From Xanthomonas cannabis pv. cannabis (GTDB lineage Bacteria; Pseudomonadota; Gammaproteobacteria; Xanthomonadales; Xanthomonadaceae), in contig NZ_JSZE01000004.1 in the NCBI RefSeq assembly GCF_000802365.1, positions 1 to 64,000 on the forward strand: DNA of 64,000 nt. Reading direction: 5' to 3'. Under the pieces are notes generated by a model that saw only the letters and a list, made by a program, of their open reading frames with translations, did no database searches and was not told the DNA's origin. Within the stretch, counting starts at the first letter, position 1, and each line of letters begins with the position of its first letter. Of this stretch, positions 17,346-27,266 are shown one piece after another. The position numbers and the translations under genes were made by a program.

Positions 17346-19727
17346 ATGACCATCCCCCTTTCCTCGCTTGCGACCGCCGTGGTCGCTGCACTGCTTGCCG
17401 CGCCGGCCCTGGCACAGGACGCCGCCGCCCCGGCAACCGCCAACACCCTGGACACGGTGATCGTCACCGGCACCCGCGTGTCCGACCGCACCGTGGCCGA
17501 ATCGCAGTCGCCGATCGACATCATCAGCGCCGAGTCGCTGCAGGCCACCGGCACCCCCGAGCTGGCGACCGCGCTGGCGCGCGCCCTGCCCTCGCTGAAC
17601 TTTCCGCGCCCGGCGCTGAGCGACGGCACCAGCGCGATCCGCCCTGCGCAGCTGCGCGGTCTGTCGCCGGACCAGGTGCTGGTGCTGGTCAACGGCAAGC
17701 GCCGCCACACCTCCTCGCTGCTCAACCTCAACGGCACCATCGGCCGCGGCGCCGCGGCGGTGGATCTGAACACCATCCCGGTGGCGGCGATCGCGCGGGT
17801 GGAAGTGCTGCGCGACGGCGCCTCGGCGCAATACGGCTCCGACGCCATCGCCGGCGTGGTCAACATCGTGCTCAAGGGCGCGGAGAAGGGCGGCAGCCTG
17901 CAGGCCGGATTTGGCCAGTATTCGGCCGGCGACGGCAACAACTACGAGCTGTCCGGCGACACCGGCGTGGCCTATGGCGGCGACCGCGGCTGGCTGCATG
18001 TGGCCGCCCAACTCAACCAGCAAGACCCAACCGACCGCGCACGCGGCTATGCCGGCGCGCCCAGCGTCTCGCAGCCGGCCGTGGGCCAGAAGGCGTTCAA
18101 GATCGGCGACCCGGACGTCAATGCCCAGGCTGCCTCGCTCAACACCGAGTACCAGTTCAGCGACAGCATCACCGGCTATGCATTTGCCACCGCCAGCAAC
18201 CGCGACATCACCTCGTTCGCGTTCTTCCGCGCGCCGGGCAGCAGCCAGAACATCCTGTCGGTCTACCCGCAGGGCTTTTTGCCGGAGATCCAGAGCTACG
18301 CCAAGGACCGCTCGCTGGTCGCCGGCGTGCGCGGCTCCACCGCCGGCGATTGGGACTGGGATGCCAGCTACAACTACGGCTACAACCGCATCGATTTCCA
18401 CACCCGCAACACGCTCAACGTGAGCCTGGGGCCGACCTCGCCCACCTCGTTCTACGACGGCGCGCTGGAGACCACCCAGAACATCGTCAACCTGGACATC
18501 AAGCGCGGCTTCGACTGGGGTCTGGCCTATCCGGTGACGGTGGCCTTCGGCGCCGAATACCGCAACGAAAAGTGGAACCAGTCGCCGGGCGAAGTGGGCT
18601 CGTATTTCCAGGCGGGTACGTTGGCCGGTGGCGCGCAGGGCTTCGGCGGTTTCGCGCCGAGTGTGTCGGGCCAGTACTCGCGCAACAGCTATGCGCTGTA
18701 TGCCGATATCGAAGCCGACTTCACCGACAAGTTCTCTGCCGGCCTGGCCGGTCGCTACGAGGACTACGACGACTTCGGCAGCCAGGCCTCGGGCAAGTTG
18801 TCGGGCCGCTATGCGTTCACCGACAAGATCGCCCTGCGCGGCACGGTGTCGTCGGGCTTCCGTGCACCGTCGCTGGCGCAGCAGTATTTCCAGTCCACCA
18901 GCACCACCTTCCTGGCCGGTAACCCGAATCCATTCGAGATCCGCACCTTCCCGGCCGACAGTACCGTGGCGCGTGCCTTCGGTGCCGAGCCGCTGGATGC
19001 GGAAACGTCCCTGTCCTACAGCCTGGGCCTGGTGCTGCAGCCCACCGATGCGCTCTACCTCACGGTGGATGCATACCAGATCGATGTGGACGACCGCATC
19101 GTGCTGTCGTCCAACCTCACCGGTGCCGGCGTGCGCAGCCTGCTGGAAGCGCAGGGCATCTTCGGCATCAACGGCGGACGTTACTTCACCAACGCGGTGG
19201 ACACGCGCACGCGCGGGGTGGACGTGGTGGGCAGCTATCGCTGGCAGCTTGCAGCCAGCAGCGTGGACCTGACCGCCGGTTACAACTACTCGGAAACCGA
19301 GGTGCGCAGCGTGGCGGCCAACCCGGCGGCGTTGTCGGCCAACGGGCTGAGCCTGGAGCGTATCGACCGCACCGAACGTGGCCGTATCGAAGAAGGCTTC
19401 CCGCGCGACAAGTTCCTGATCAACGGCAGCTGGAACTCCGAGCACTGGACGCTGGCGCTGGGCGCGACGCGCTATGGCAAGTACAGCACCCGCCCGGCGG
19501 CGGCGATCAACGACCAGACCTTCGGTGCCAAGTGGGTGCTGGATGCCTCGGCCAGCTACAAGGTCGACCGCTGGACGCTGACGCTGGGCGCGGACAACCT
19601 GCTGGACGAATACCCGGACGAGAACAACTTCGCCAACTCCACCAGCGGGCAGTTTCCGTACAGCAACCTGTCGCCGTTCGGCTTCAACGGTGCGTACGTG
19701 TACGGGCGCATCAACTACCGTTGGTGA
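17346..19727 (+). CDS. TonB-dependent receptor, paralogue 1 of 3
   Basis: A 793-residue outer-membrane receptor. Signal peptide residues 1-23 (ALAQD). A Ton-box-like segment LDTVIVTGTRVSDRTVAES follows at once, then a plug with PIDIISAESLQATGTPELAT, QLRGLSPDQVLVLVNGKRRH and RVEVLRDGASAQYGSDAIAGVVNIVLKG (given here in parts). The barrel ends FNGAYVYGRINYRW with the terminal aromatic residue required for outer-membrane insertion. Its start is preceded by CGGAG-TTGTC, the same leader as paralogue 2. With the receptors at 20825 and 23532 it forms an array of close relatives, presumably by duplication. Ligand unknown. Confidence 0.92.
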   Translation: MTIPLSSLATAVVAALLAAPALAQDAAAPATANTLDTVIVTGTRVSDRTVAESQSPIDIISAESLQATGTPELATALARALPSLNFPRPALSDGTSAIRPAQLRGLSPDQVLVLVNGKRRHTSSLLNLNGTIGRGAAAVDLNTIPVAAIARVEVLRDGASAQYGSDAIAGVVNIVLKGAEKGGSLQAGFGQYSAGDGNNYELSGDTGVAYGGDRGWLHVAAQLNQQDPTDRARGYAGAPSVSQPAVGQKAFKIGDPDVNAQAASLNTEYQFSDSITGYAFATASNRDITSFAFFRAPGSSQNILSVYPQGFLPEIQSYAKDRSLVAGVRGSTAGDWDWDASYNYGYNRIDFHTRNTLNVSLGPTSPTSFYDGALETTQNIVNLDIKRGFDWGLAYPVTVAFGAEYRNEKWNQSPGEVGSYFQAGTLAGGAQGFGGFAPSVSGQYSRNSYALYADIEADFTDKFSAGLAGRYEDYDDFGSQASGKLSGRYAFTDKIALRGTVSSGFRAPSLAQQYFQSTSTTFLAGNPNPFEIRTFPADSTVARAFGAEPLDAETSLSYSLGLVLQPTDALYLTVDAYQIDVDDRIVLSSNLTGAGVRSLLEAQGIFGINGGRYFTNAVDTRTRGVDVVGSYRWQLAASSVDLTAGYNYSETEVRSVAANPAALSANGLSLERIDRTERGRIEEGFPRDKFLINGSWNSEHWTLALGATRYGKYSTRPAAAINDQTFGAKWVLDASASYKVDRWTLTLGADNLLDEYPDENNFANSTSGQFPYSNLSPFGFNGAYVYGRINYRW

Positions 19728-20124
19728 GCGATGCGTGCAGGCAGCGGCAAGCGCCGCTGCCTTCGCGAGGTGCGGCAACGACGGCCTGCACTGCGCGTGG
19801 CGCAGCGGATCTGGCAACGCCGACCGTGCCTTGCGATGCGGGCACGCTGACGCATTTGCTGGCGTCAGCGCTGCAGCTTCGCCGTTGTCGTTCGACCACA
19901 CGCCCCGGCCCTGTCCGGGGCGTGTGCGTTCAGGCAGATGCGACACACGCGTCAGCGGCCGCAGGCGCCGGCTGAGGGCTGCATCGCACGAGCCGACGTG
20001 CACACGGCGCTTCCGTTAGCACGCGGCACCTCGCCGCGCCGTCCGCATACCAGCCGGAACGATGACGGCGCCTGCGCCTGCGCCGTGGTATGAGCGGTGT
20101 TCCTGTCATTGCCGGAGCATGCAG
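19728..20124. other. Intergenic region after receptor 1
   Basis: 397 bp holding a strong terminator hairpin (listed separately) and no recognisable gene. Confidence 0.5.
19897..19926 (+). terminator. Hairpin after receptor 1
   Basis: CACACGCCCCGG and CCGGGGCGTGTG form a perfect 12-bp stem with a 6-nt loop. It lies 170 nt after the receptor stop. No T-run follows; it may terminate or protect the transcript end. Confidence 0.55.
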
Positions 20125-20550
20125 ATGGACGCATCGAACGTGTGTCGCGGTCGCTTGATCGATCACCTGCATCTGGTGGTGCAGGACCTGCCGGCAAGCC
20201 GACGCTTCTATCAGGCCGTACTCGATGCGCTCGGCGTCCCGATCGGCGGCGAGGGCGATGGGTTTTTCTGGGCCGACGAACTGTTCGTTTCCGACCGGCA
20301 CACCGTCGCGCAAGGCGTCCTGACCGGCCGCCATCATCTGGCCTTCCAGGCCCGCGACATCGCCATGGTGCACGCCTTCCATCAGGCCGCACTCGCCCAC
20401 GGCGGTCGCGATAACGGTGCGCCGGGCGTGCGCTCCTATCACCCGCGCTATTACGCGGCGTTTGCGCTCGATCCGGATGGCAACAACATCGAAGCGGTCT
20501 TCCATGGGCCTGCGCAACGCAGTGCCGAGATGGTGCAAATCACGTTCTGA
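20125..20550 (+). CDS. VOC-family (glyoxalase/dioxygenase-like) protein
   Basis: A 141-residue single-domain protein of the vicinal-oxygen-chelate fold. It begins LIDHLHLVVQDLPASRRFYQAVLDALG, with the metal-ligand type His in HLHLVV, and ends FALDPDGNNIEAVFHGP, the usual Glu-containing C-terminal strand. HHLAFQARD in the middle supplies another ligand-type His. The ATG at 20125 is chosen because GGAG lies 7 nt upstream; the ATG at 20119 is too close to it. The family includes glyoxalases, antibiotic-resistance proteins and extradiol dioxygenases, so the substrate is open. It sits between two TonB receptor paralogues in the same orientation. Confidence 0.85.
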   Translation: MDASNVCRGRLIDHLHLVVQDLPASRRFYQAVLDALGVPIGGEGDGFFWADELFVSDRHTVAQGVLTGRHHLAFQARDIAMVHAFHQAALAHGGRDNGAPGVRSYHPRYYAAFALDPDGNNIEAVFHGPAQRSAEMVQITF

Positions 20551-20682
20551 TGCAGAACTTTCATATCTCTTATCGATGTCCATGATGGTGCAAGCAAACC
20601 CGCGGGGCAGTAGGTCCGGTGCAAGCGATGCATCACCGTGGTGCAAGCTGGCACCGTTTTCATAAGCATATTTCCGATGACG

Positions 20683-20696
20683 GTTGCACGCGCAAC
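20683..20696. promoter_or_regulatory. Candidate operator dyad before receptor 2
   Basis: GTTGC-ACGC-GCAAC, a perfect 5-4-5 inverted repeat just upstream of a TTGACA hexamer (20708-20713) in the leader of receptor 2. This kind of site could bind a LacI-type regulator. Purely pattern-based. Confidence 0.35.
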
Positions 20697-20824
20697 GTAA
20701 CCAAAATTTGACACGCGGTTACACGTGGTTAATGGTTGGGAACGCACCGCAGCTGCCGCCACGGACGCGGCCTGGGAGGGGGCCCACTGCGCTGCATCCG
20801 TTCCCCACTCGGAGTTGTCACCGC

Positions 20825-23212
20825 ATGAATTGCAAGTCCAGTCCACTCGCAGTCGCTGTCGTTGTCGCCTTGTCGTTTTCCGCTTCAACCGCAGCCGCGC
20901 AGTCACAGGCTCCCGCGCAGAAAACCCTCGACACACTGATCGTCACCGGCACCCGTGTGGCCGACCGCACCGTGGCCGAATCGGCATCGCCGATCGACAT
21001 CATCTCGCCACAGGCACTGGAATCGACCGGCACCACCGAGTTGGCAACCGCGCTGTCACGCGCGATCCCCTCGCTGAATTTCCCGCGCCCGGCCATCTCC
21101 GACGGTTCTGACGCAGTGCGCCCGGCGCAGCTGCGCGGCCTGTCGCCGGATCAGGTTTTGGTACTGGTCAACGGCAAGCGCTATCACAGCACTGCGCTGA
21201 TCAACCTCAACGACACCCAGGGCCGCGGCTCATCGCCGGCCGACCTCAACACCATTCCGATCGCGGCGGTGGAGCGCATCGAAGTGCTGCGCGATGGCGC
21301 GTCGGCGCAATACGGCTCGGACGCGATTGCCGGCGTGATCAACGTGGTGCTCAAGGGCAGCGGCGAAGGCGGCAGCGTCAATGGCCGCTACGGCAAGTAC
21401 AGCGCCGGCGACGGCGAGCAGTATCAGCTCTCCGGCGATGCCGGCTTCAGCTTCGCCGGCACCGGCAAGGTGCACCTGGCCGCGCAGGCCGGGCATTCGG
21501 ACCAGACCAACCGCGCGCTGCCGTTCGGCGGCCGCGTGGAGCAGCGCTACGGCGACCCCGAGATCGACCAGGGCGCCATCTCGTTCAACGGCGAATACAG
21601 CCCTACCGATTACCTGACCTTCTATTCGTTCGGCATGGTCAGCCGGCGCGAAGTGCTGTCCAACGGCTATTTCCGTTTCGCCGGCGACAACCGCAACCGC
21701 CCGGAAATCTATCCGGACGGCTTCCTGCCGCAGATCTACAACGTCAGCAAGGATGTCTCGTGGGTGGGCGGATTGAAGACCTCCACCGAAGGCGGCTTGA
21801 ACATCGATCTGAGCTACAACTACGGCCAGAACAATCTCACCTTCGATGTGCGCAACAGCTTGAACAACAGCCTGGGGCTGGCAAGCCCCACCGACTTCCA
21901 CGCCGGTACGCTGGAAGTGACGCAGAACGTGCTCAATGCCGACTTCACCAAGACGCTCGATTGGGGCCTGGCCTACCCGGTCACGCTGGCGTTCGGTGCG
22001 GAATGGCGCGGCGAGAAGTTCAACCAGTCGCCGGGCGATGCGGCGTCATCGGCCAATGGCGGGATTCCCTCCGCGAACGGGGCGTTGATTCCGGGCGCGC
22101 AGGTATTCCCGGGCTTCAAGCTCTCCGATGCCGGTTACTACAACCGCAACAGCCACTCGGCATACGTGGACCTGGAAGCGGACCTCACCGAAAAGCTGTC
22201 GGCCGGCCTGGCCGGACGCTACGAGAAGTACAGCGACTTCGGCGACACCGCCACCGGCAAGCTGTCGCTGCGTTACGCGTTCACCGACAAGGTGGCGCTG
22301 CGTGCCACCGCGTCCACCGGCTTCCGTGCCCCGTCGCTGCAGCAGCAGAACTTCCAGTCGATCGCCACGCAGTTCCTCAACGTGGCCCAGCCCAATGGCA
22401 GCGTAACGGCGATTCCGTTCGAGATCGGCACCTTCCGCACCGACAACCCGGCCGCAATCGCACTGGGCGCCGAGCCGCTCAAGGCCGAGGAATCCAAGAA
22501 CTACGGCCTGGGCGTGGTGCTGCAGCCGGTGGATAACCTGTACATCACCGTCGATGCCTATCGCATCGATATCGATGACCGCATCGTGCTGTCGGAGAAT
22601 CTCACCTCCACCGCTGCGCGCAACTATCTGCAGGCCAACGGCTTCCCGGGCATCGGTGGCGGGCGTTACTTCACCAATGCGGTGGACACCAAGACCCAGG
22701 GCGTGGATGCGGTGGGCACCTACCGCTGGGCGCTGGATGGCGGCAGCGCGGAGCTGACCACCGGCTACAACTACAACAAGACCGAAGTCGAGCGCATCGC
22801 CGCCAACCCGGCGGCACTCGAAGCCATCGACCCGGGAGCGGTGCGCATCGGCCGCGCAGAACTGGGCCGCATCACCGAAGGCACGCCGCGCGACAAGTTC
22901 TTCCTGGGCGGCACGTGGTCGCCGGGCAACTGGTCGTTCACCGGCACCGCCACGCGCTGGGGCGAGTTCAGCACCTTCGGCACCAACGCCGGCAGCGACC
23001 AGACCTATGCGGCCAAGTGGACGCTGGACCTGGCCGCGTCCTACAAGCTGGGCGCGTGGAACTTCACCGTCGGTGGCGACAACGTGCTCAACGAATATCC
23101 GGACCGCCAGGAAGCGGGCCTGGGCACGCGCACCTACCTGCCCTACAGCAGCGCCTCGCCGTTCGGCTTCAACGGTGCGCTGGTCTACGCCAACGTGAAC
23201 TACAAATGGTGA
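20825..23212 (+). CDS. TonB-dependent receptor, paralogue 2 of 3
   Basis: A 795-residue outer-membrane receptor very similar to its neighbours: after a signal peptide (MNCKSSPLAVAVVVALSFSA ... AAAQS) come LDTLIVTGTRVADRTVAES, PIDIISPQALESTGTTELAT and QLRGLSPDQVLVLVNGKRYH. The barrel ends LVYANVNYKW. The ATG at 20825 lies behind GGAGTTGTCACCGC, a leader shared with paralogue 1; the longer frame from 20684 adds a non-signal extension and is rejected. Same-strand array with receptors 1 and 3 suggests tandem duplication followed by divergence of extracellular loops. Ligand unknown. Confidence 0.92.
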   Translation: MNCKSSPLAVAVVVALSFSASTAAAQSQAPAQKTLDTLIVTGTRVADRTVAESASPIDIISPQALESTGTTELATALSRAIPSLNFPRPAISDGSDAVRPAQLRGLSPDQVLVLVNGKRYHSTALINLNDTQGRGSSPADLNTIPIAAVERIEVLRDGASAQYGSDAIAGVINVVLKGSGEGGSVNGRYGKYSAGDGEQYQLSGDAGFSFAGTGKVHLAAQAGHSDQTNRALPFGGRVEQRYGDPEIDQGAISFNGEYSPTDYLTFYSFGMVSRREVLSNGYFRFAGDNRNRPEIYPDGFLPQIYNVSKDVSWVGGLKTSTEGGLNIDLSYNYGQNNLTFDVRNSLNNSLGLASPTDFHAGTLEVTQNVLNADFTKTLDWGLAYPVTLAFGAEWRGEKFNQSPGDAASSANGGIPSANGALIPGAQVFPGFKLSDAGYYNRNSHSAYVDLEADLTEKLSAGLAGRYEKYSDFGDTATGKLSLRYAFTDKVALRATASTGFRAPSLQQQNFQSIATQFLNVAQPNGSVTAIPFEIGTFRTDNPAAIALGAEPLKAEESKNYGLGVVLQPVDNLYITVDAYRIDIDDRIVLSENLTSTAARNYLQANGFPGIGGGRYFTNAVDTKTQGVDAVGTYRWALDGGSAELTTGYNYNKTEVERIAANPAALEAIDPGAVRIGRAELGRITEGTPRDKFFLGGTWSPGNWSFTGTATRWGEFSTFGTNAGSDQTYAAKWTLDLAASYKLGAWNFTVGGDNVLNEYPDRQEAGLGTRTYLPYSSASPFGFNGALVYANVNYKW

Positions 23213-23531
23213 TGGGCTACGCCGGTCGGTAGCGGCCGGCGCCTGCCTTGCACGGCAACGCAGGACCATGCGTTGCCAACGCCATCGCGCGTGCGCCACG
23301 CACGTGCCGGCCATTGCGTCACACCGCAGATGGATCGCCAGGTCCCGCACGGATGCGCCCGGCAAGGATGCCTGCCGCGTCACACCGGCGTTGCAGATCG
23401 CCGCCGCTGCCTCCGTCTGCGCCACTGCAACGCGCGGCATGCAGGCAGGCCAGCCTCCGCGCTCCGCTGCATTTCCCCTGCATCACACGCGTCACCGCTG
23501 TTTCCATCATCCCCTTTGAGCCTAGATTCCC
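23213..23531. other. Intergenic region between receptors 2 and 3
   Basis: 319 bp with no convincing gene, terminator or operator. Open frames here are shadows. Confidence 0.4.
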
Positions 23532-25931
23532 ATGCACACCACCAATGCACTTTCGCTGGCGATTTCAGTCGCACTCACGGTCTGTTCGTTCGCTGCCAGT
23601 GCGCAGTCGCAATCGACCGAACCGCAGAAAACCCTGGACACCCTGATCGTCACCGGCACGCGCGTCAGCGACCGCACCGTGGCCGAATCCGAATCGCCGA
23701 TCGACATCATCACCGAGCAATCGCTGCAGGCCACCGGCGCCACCGACATCGCTACCGCGCTGGGCAAATTGCTGCCCTCGCTGAACTTCCCGCGCCCGGC
23801 CATTTCCGACGGCAACGACGCTGCCCGCCCGGCCACGCTGCGCGGGCTCTCGCCCGACGCGGTGCTGGTGCTGGTGGATGGCAAGCGCTATCACACCTCT
23901 TCGCTGATCAACTACAACCCGTACGTGGGCCGCGGCTCGGCGCCGGCGGATCTGAACTCGCTGCCGATGTCGGCGATTGCACGCATCGAAGTGCTGCGCG
24001 ACGGCGCCTCGGCGCAATACGGCTCCGATGCCATCGCCGGCGTGGTCAACATCGTGCTCAAGCACGGGGCCGATGCGGGCAGCAACAGCGTGTCGATCAA
24101 CGGCGGCCTGATGGACAAGGGCGATGGTGCGCAGAACGGCATCGACGGCTCGATCGGCCTGCCGTTCGGCGGCACCGGTGGCGATAGCGCACCGGGCTGG
24201 GTGCGGCTGTCCTGGAACTACCAGAACACCATGGACACCAACCGCAGCGAGAATACCAACCGCGCCACCACCATCGCCGGTGCGGCCAACCCCGGCGGCG
24301 TGCCCTACCAGCGCCACGGCGATCCGGATTCGACCTTCTACCAGGGGCTGGCCGCCTTCGGCTACGCGTTCTCGCCGAACGTGGAGCTGTACGGCCATGT
24401 CAGCGCGAGCCGGCGCGAAGTCACTTCCAACGGCTACTACCGCGCTTTCGACAACACCAGCCGCAACGTGCAGGCGGTATATCCGAACGGGTTCCTGCCG
24501 CAGATCTACAACCCGGTCAACGACCGCTCCGCGGTGCTGGGGCTGAAGGGCACCACCGCCAGCGAGTGGAACTGGGACGTGTCGGCCACGTACGGCAAGA
24601 ACGACATGAGCTTCAACATCCTCGACAGCATCAACACCAACCTGTACTGGACCACCGGCAGCTCGCCGACCCGCTTCAATTCCGGCGGTTTCGAGATCGA
24701 GCAGGGCGTGGTCAATCTGGACATCAACAAGTCCTTCGACTGGGGCCTGGCCTATCCGGTCAATGTCGCCTTCGGTGCCGAGCATCGCCAGGACCGCTAC
24801 GAGATCACCGCCGGCTCGCCGGACTCGTATTTCTTCGACCCGAATACCATCAATCCCGACACCGGCGCGCCCTACCCCGGTGGCGCGCAGGTGTTCTCCG
24901 GCCTGGAGCCGTCGGTGGCCGGCCGCTTCGGCCGCCACAGCAATGCGGTCTACGCCAACCTGGAAGCGGATCTGACCGACAAGCTCTCCGGCGGCATCGC
25001 CGGGCGCTACGAGAAGTACAGCGATGCCGGTTCCACCCGCTCGGGCAAGCTGTCGGCGCGCTATGCCTTCACCGATACGTTTGCGTTGCGCGCCACCGTC
25101 TCAAACGGCTTCCGCGCGCCGTCGCTGGCACAGCAGAACTACGCCTCGGTGGTGACCCTGATCCAGGACGGCGAGCTGGTGCAGGTGGGCACCTACCGCA
25201 CCTCCGATCCGGTTGCCGTCGCCCTGGGCGCACGCCCGCTGAGCCCGGAAAAATCCTCCAACTACAGCCTGGGTGGCGTGTGGCAGCCCACCGCGGACTT
25301 CACTTCCAGCCTGGACGTCTACCAGATCCGCATCTGGGACCAGATCCTGTATTCGGACCAGCTGCAGCTGGCGCAGCCGATCGGCCAGGTGGCGGCGGTG
25401 CAGTTCTTCGTCAACGGCGCCACCAGCCGCACCCGTGGCGTGGACTGGATCAACAGCTACCAGGCCGACCTGGGCAGCTACGGCAAGCTCAATCTCAGTG
25501 CCAGCGCCAACTACAACAAGACCACCATCCTGGAGCTGTCCAACCCGAACTTCGGGCGCGCCAGCCAGGGCCTGCTCACCGATGCCACGCCGCGCACCAA
25601 GTACATGGCCGCCGCGGATTGGTCGATCGGTGGGTTTGCGCTGAACTTCAATGCCACCCGCTACGGCGCGATCAAACGCATCAGCGACCCGGCCGATGGC
25701 AGCCAGGACCAGACCTACTACGCACGCTGGCTGCTGAATCTGGCCGCCAGCCAGACCTGGAACGCCTTCACCTTCACCGTGGGCGCGGACAACCTCACCA
25801 ACCAGTACCCGACCAAGGCGCAGCTGACCACCGCCTACGACGACCGCGCCGGCGGCCTGCAGTATTCGTCGCTGTCGCCGTTCGGTTTCAACGGCCGTTA
25901 CTGGTATGGCCGGGTAACCTACCGGTTCTGA
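23532..25931 (+). CDS. TonB-dependent receptor, paralogue 3 of 3
   Basis: A 799-residue outer-membrane receptor. Signal peptide ends near SFAASAQS, then LDTLIVTGTRVSDRTVAES and PIDIITEQSLQATGATDIAT. It differs from paralogues 1 and 2 in having LRGLSPDAVLVLVDGKRYH and a longer insert rich in Gly/Asn (about residues 178-215). The barrel ends RYWYGRVTYRF. A classic rho-independent terminator follows at 25982, closing the array. Ligand unknown; the paralogues may bind related compounds. Confidence 0.92.
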   Translation: MHTTNALSLAISVALTVCSFAASAQSQSTEPQKTLDTLIVTGTRVSDRTVAESESPIDIITEQSLQATGATDIATALGKLLPSLNFPRPAISDGNDAARPATLRGLSPDAVLVLVDGKRYHTSSLINYNPYVGRGSAPADLNSLPMSAIARIEVLRDGASAQYGSDAIAGVVNIVLKHGADAGSNSVSINGGLMDKGDGAQNGIDGSIGLPFGGTGGDSAPGWVRLSWNYQNTMDTNRSENTNRATTIAGAANPGGVPYQRHGDPDSTFYQGLAAFGYAFSPNVELYGHVSASRREVTSNGYYRAFDNTSRNVQAVYPNGFLPQIYNPVNDRSAVLGLKGTTASEWNWDVSATYGKNDMSFNILDSINTNLYWTTGSSPTRFNSGGFEIEQGVVNLDINKSFDWGLAYPVNVAFGAEHRQDRYEITAGSPDSYFFDPNTINPDTGAPYPGGAQVFSGLEPSVAGRFGRHSNAVYANLEADLTDKLSGGIAGRYEKYSDAGSTRSGKLSARYAFTDTFALRATVSNGFRAPSLAQQNYASVVTLIQDGELVQVGTYRTSDPVAVALGARPLSPEKSSNYSLGGVWQPTADFTSSLDVYQIRIWDQILYSDQLQLAQPIGQVAAVQFFVNGATSRTRGVDWINSYQADLGSYGKLNLSASANYNKTTILELSNPNFGRASQGLLTDATPRTKYMAAADWSIGGFALNFNATRYGAIKRISDPADGSQDQTYYARWLLNLAASQTWNAFTFTVGADNLTNQYPTKAQLTTAYDDRAGGLQYSSLSPFGFNGRYWYGRVTYRF

Positions 25932-25981
25932 TCGGCGAGCGGGTCGCCTGCGCTGACCGACACGTCGGTCGGCGCAGGGTG

Positions 25982-26015
25982 CAGGCATCACCGGTCGGCG
26001 GTGATGCCTGTTTGT
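25982..26015 (+). terminator. Rho-independent terminator after receptor 3
   Basis: CAGGCATCACCG and CGGTGATGCCTG form a perfect 12-bp stem with a 5-nt loop, followed by TTTGTT. A second hairpin (CCTGCGC...GCGCAGG) lies just before it near 25947-25978. Confidence 0.8.
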
Positions 26016-26072
26016 TCGCGTCGACGCCTGCATCGGCCTGCGCGCCACGAGCGGCCATGCCTCGCCATGGCA

Positions 26073-27266
26073 TCACCAGGATGCGAGCAAGGCGTCCACG
26101 CCCCGCAGGTTGGAGCGGTCGTTCCAGGTCAGCGTGTCGAGCTGTTCCAGGCGCAACGCCGGCAGATGTTCTAGCAGTGCCGCAAGTGCGGCTTCCAGTT
26201 CGATCAAGGCCAGCCGGTTGCCCAGGCAGTGGTGAATGCCGCCACCGAAGGACAAGGCACGGCCCTGTTGCCGGCGGATGTCCAGCAGATGCGGGTCGGT
26301 GAACTGCGCCGGATCGTGATTGGCCGCACCCAACATCAGGTACACCATGGCGCCCTCGTGCAGGGTCACGCCATCGACCTCGAACTCCTGCAGCACCGTG
26401 CGTGTGGCCATCTGCACCGAGCTGTCGTAGCGCAGGCATTCGAGCACCGCATTGGGCATCAGGGCGGGGTTCTGCCTGAGCAATGCCAATTGATCCGGAT
26501 GCCGATGCAGGGCCACCAGCGCATTGCAGATCATGTTGGAGGTGGTTTCGTGGCCGGCGAAGAACAGCAGGATCACGTTGGAGGCGATCTCGTCGTTGCT
26601 CAAGCGGCAGCCGTTGTCTTCTGCGCGGATGAAGCGGGAAATCAGGTCATCGCCGTCGGCGCTCCGGCGCTGCTCGATCACGCCCTGGAAATAACGCTCC
26701 AACTGCAGGTACGCCGCACTGGTGGCCTGCAGCTCATCGGGCGTCATCGTCGGGTCGAACACCTTGGCCAGTGCGCTGGTGGCATGCCCCACCGTGGTGG
26801 CGTCGGCCGCATCGATATCCAGCATGCGGCAGATGATGCGCACCGGTAGCGGGAATGCGAACTCCTGCAGCACATCGCACTGGCCGTTGGCGTGGAAGCT
26901 GGCGATCAATGCAGCGGCGGTGTCGCTGGCCACCTGGCGCATGGACTCGATCTGCCGCGCGCTGAAGGCCTGGGTCATCAGGCCGCGCAGGCGCGTATGC
27001 GCCGGCGGATTGACCAGCAGGAACATGCGGCTCATTCCCTGGAACAACGGCATCTGCGGCGCATCGTCGCCATAGCGCAGGCGAATGCTCTCCAGATAAT
27101 CGCGGCCCACGCGTCGGTCGCTGAGCAGGCTGTCGACCACGCCGTAACGGCCGCTCATCAGCCGGCGCTCGGCCACTTCCACCAGCGGCCCCTCGTCGCG
27201 CAGGCGCGCATAGGTGGGATAAGGGTCCTGGCGAAACTGTGGGGTAGCGAGATCGCGAAGGTGCAT
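26073..27266 (-). CDS. Cytochrome P450
   Basis: A 397-residue soluble bacterial P450 monooxygenase. The I-helix oxygen-binding motif is AGHETTSNM, the K-helix ExxR is ECLRYD, and the heme loop is FGGGIHHCLG with Cys347 as the axial ligand. PPAHTRLRGLMTQAFS near residue 90 is the usual C-helix region. The ATG at 27266 begins MHLRDLATPQFRQDPYPTYARL, the normal start; the longer frame adds an arginine-rich leader without homology. It has no redox partner gene beside it and must use ferredoxin from elsewhere. Substrate unknown; P450s of this class in plant pathogens act on terpenoids, fatty acids or plant compounds. Confidence 0.94.
   Translation of the reverse strand: MHLRDLATPQFRQDPYPTYARLRDEGPLVEVAERRLMSGRYGVVDSLLSDRRVGRDYLESIRLRYGDDAPQMPLFQGMSRMFLLVNPPAHTRLRGLMTQAFSARQIESMRQVASDTAAALIASFHANGQCDVLQEFAFPLPVRIICRMLDIDAADATTVGHATSALAKVFDPTMTPDELQATSAAYLQLERYFQGVIEQRRSADGDDLISRFIRAEDNGCRLSNDEIASNVILLFFAGHETTSNMICNALVALHRHPDQLALLRQNPALMPNAVLECLRYDSSVQMATRTVLQEFEVDGVTLHEGAMVYLMLGAANHDPAQFTDPHLLDIRRQQGRALSFGGGIHHCLGNRLALIELEAALAALLEHLPALRLEQLDTLTWNDRSNLRGVDALLASW

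Noticed and set aside
17307..20003. 898-residue open frame on the minus strand across receptor 1
   Set aside because: It is the antisense shadow of the receptor gene: low-complexity Arg/Ala/Gly composition, no domain, and the plus-strand frame has full family motifs.
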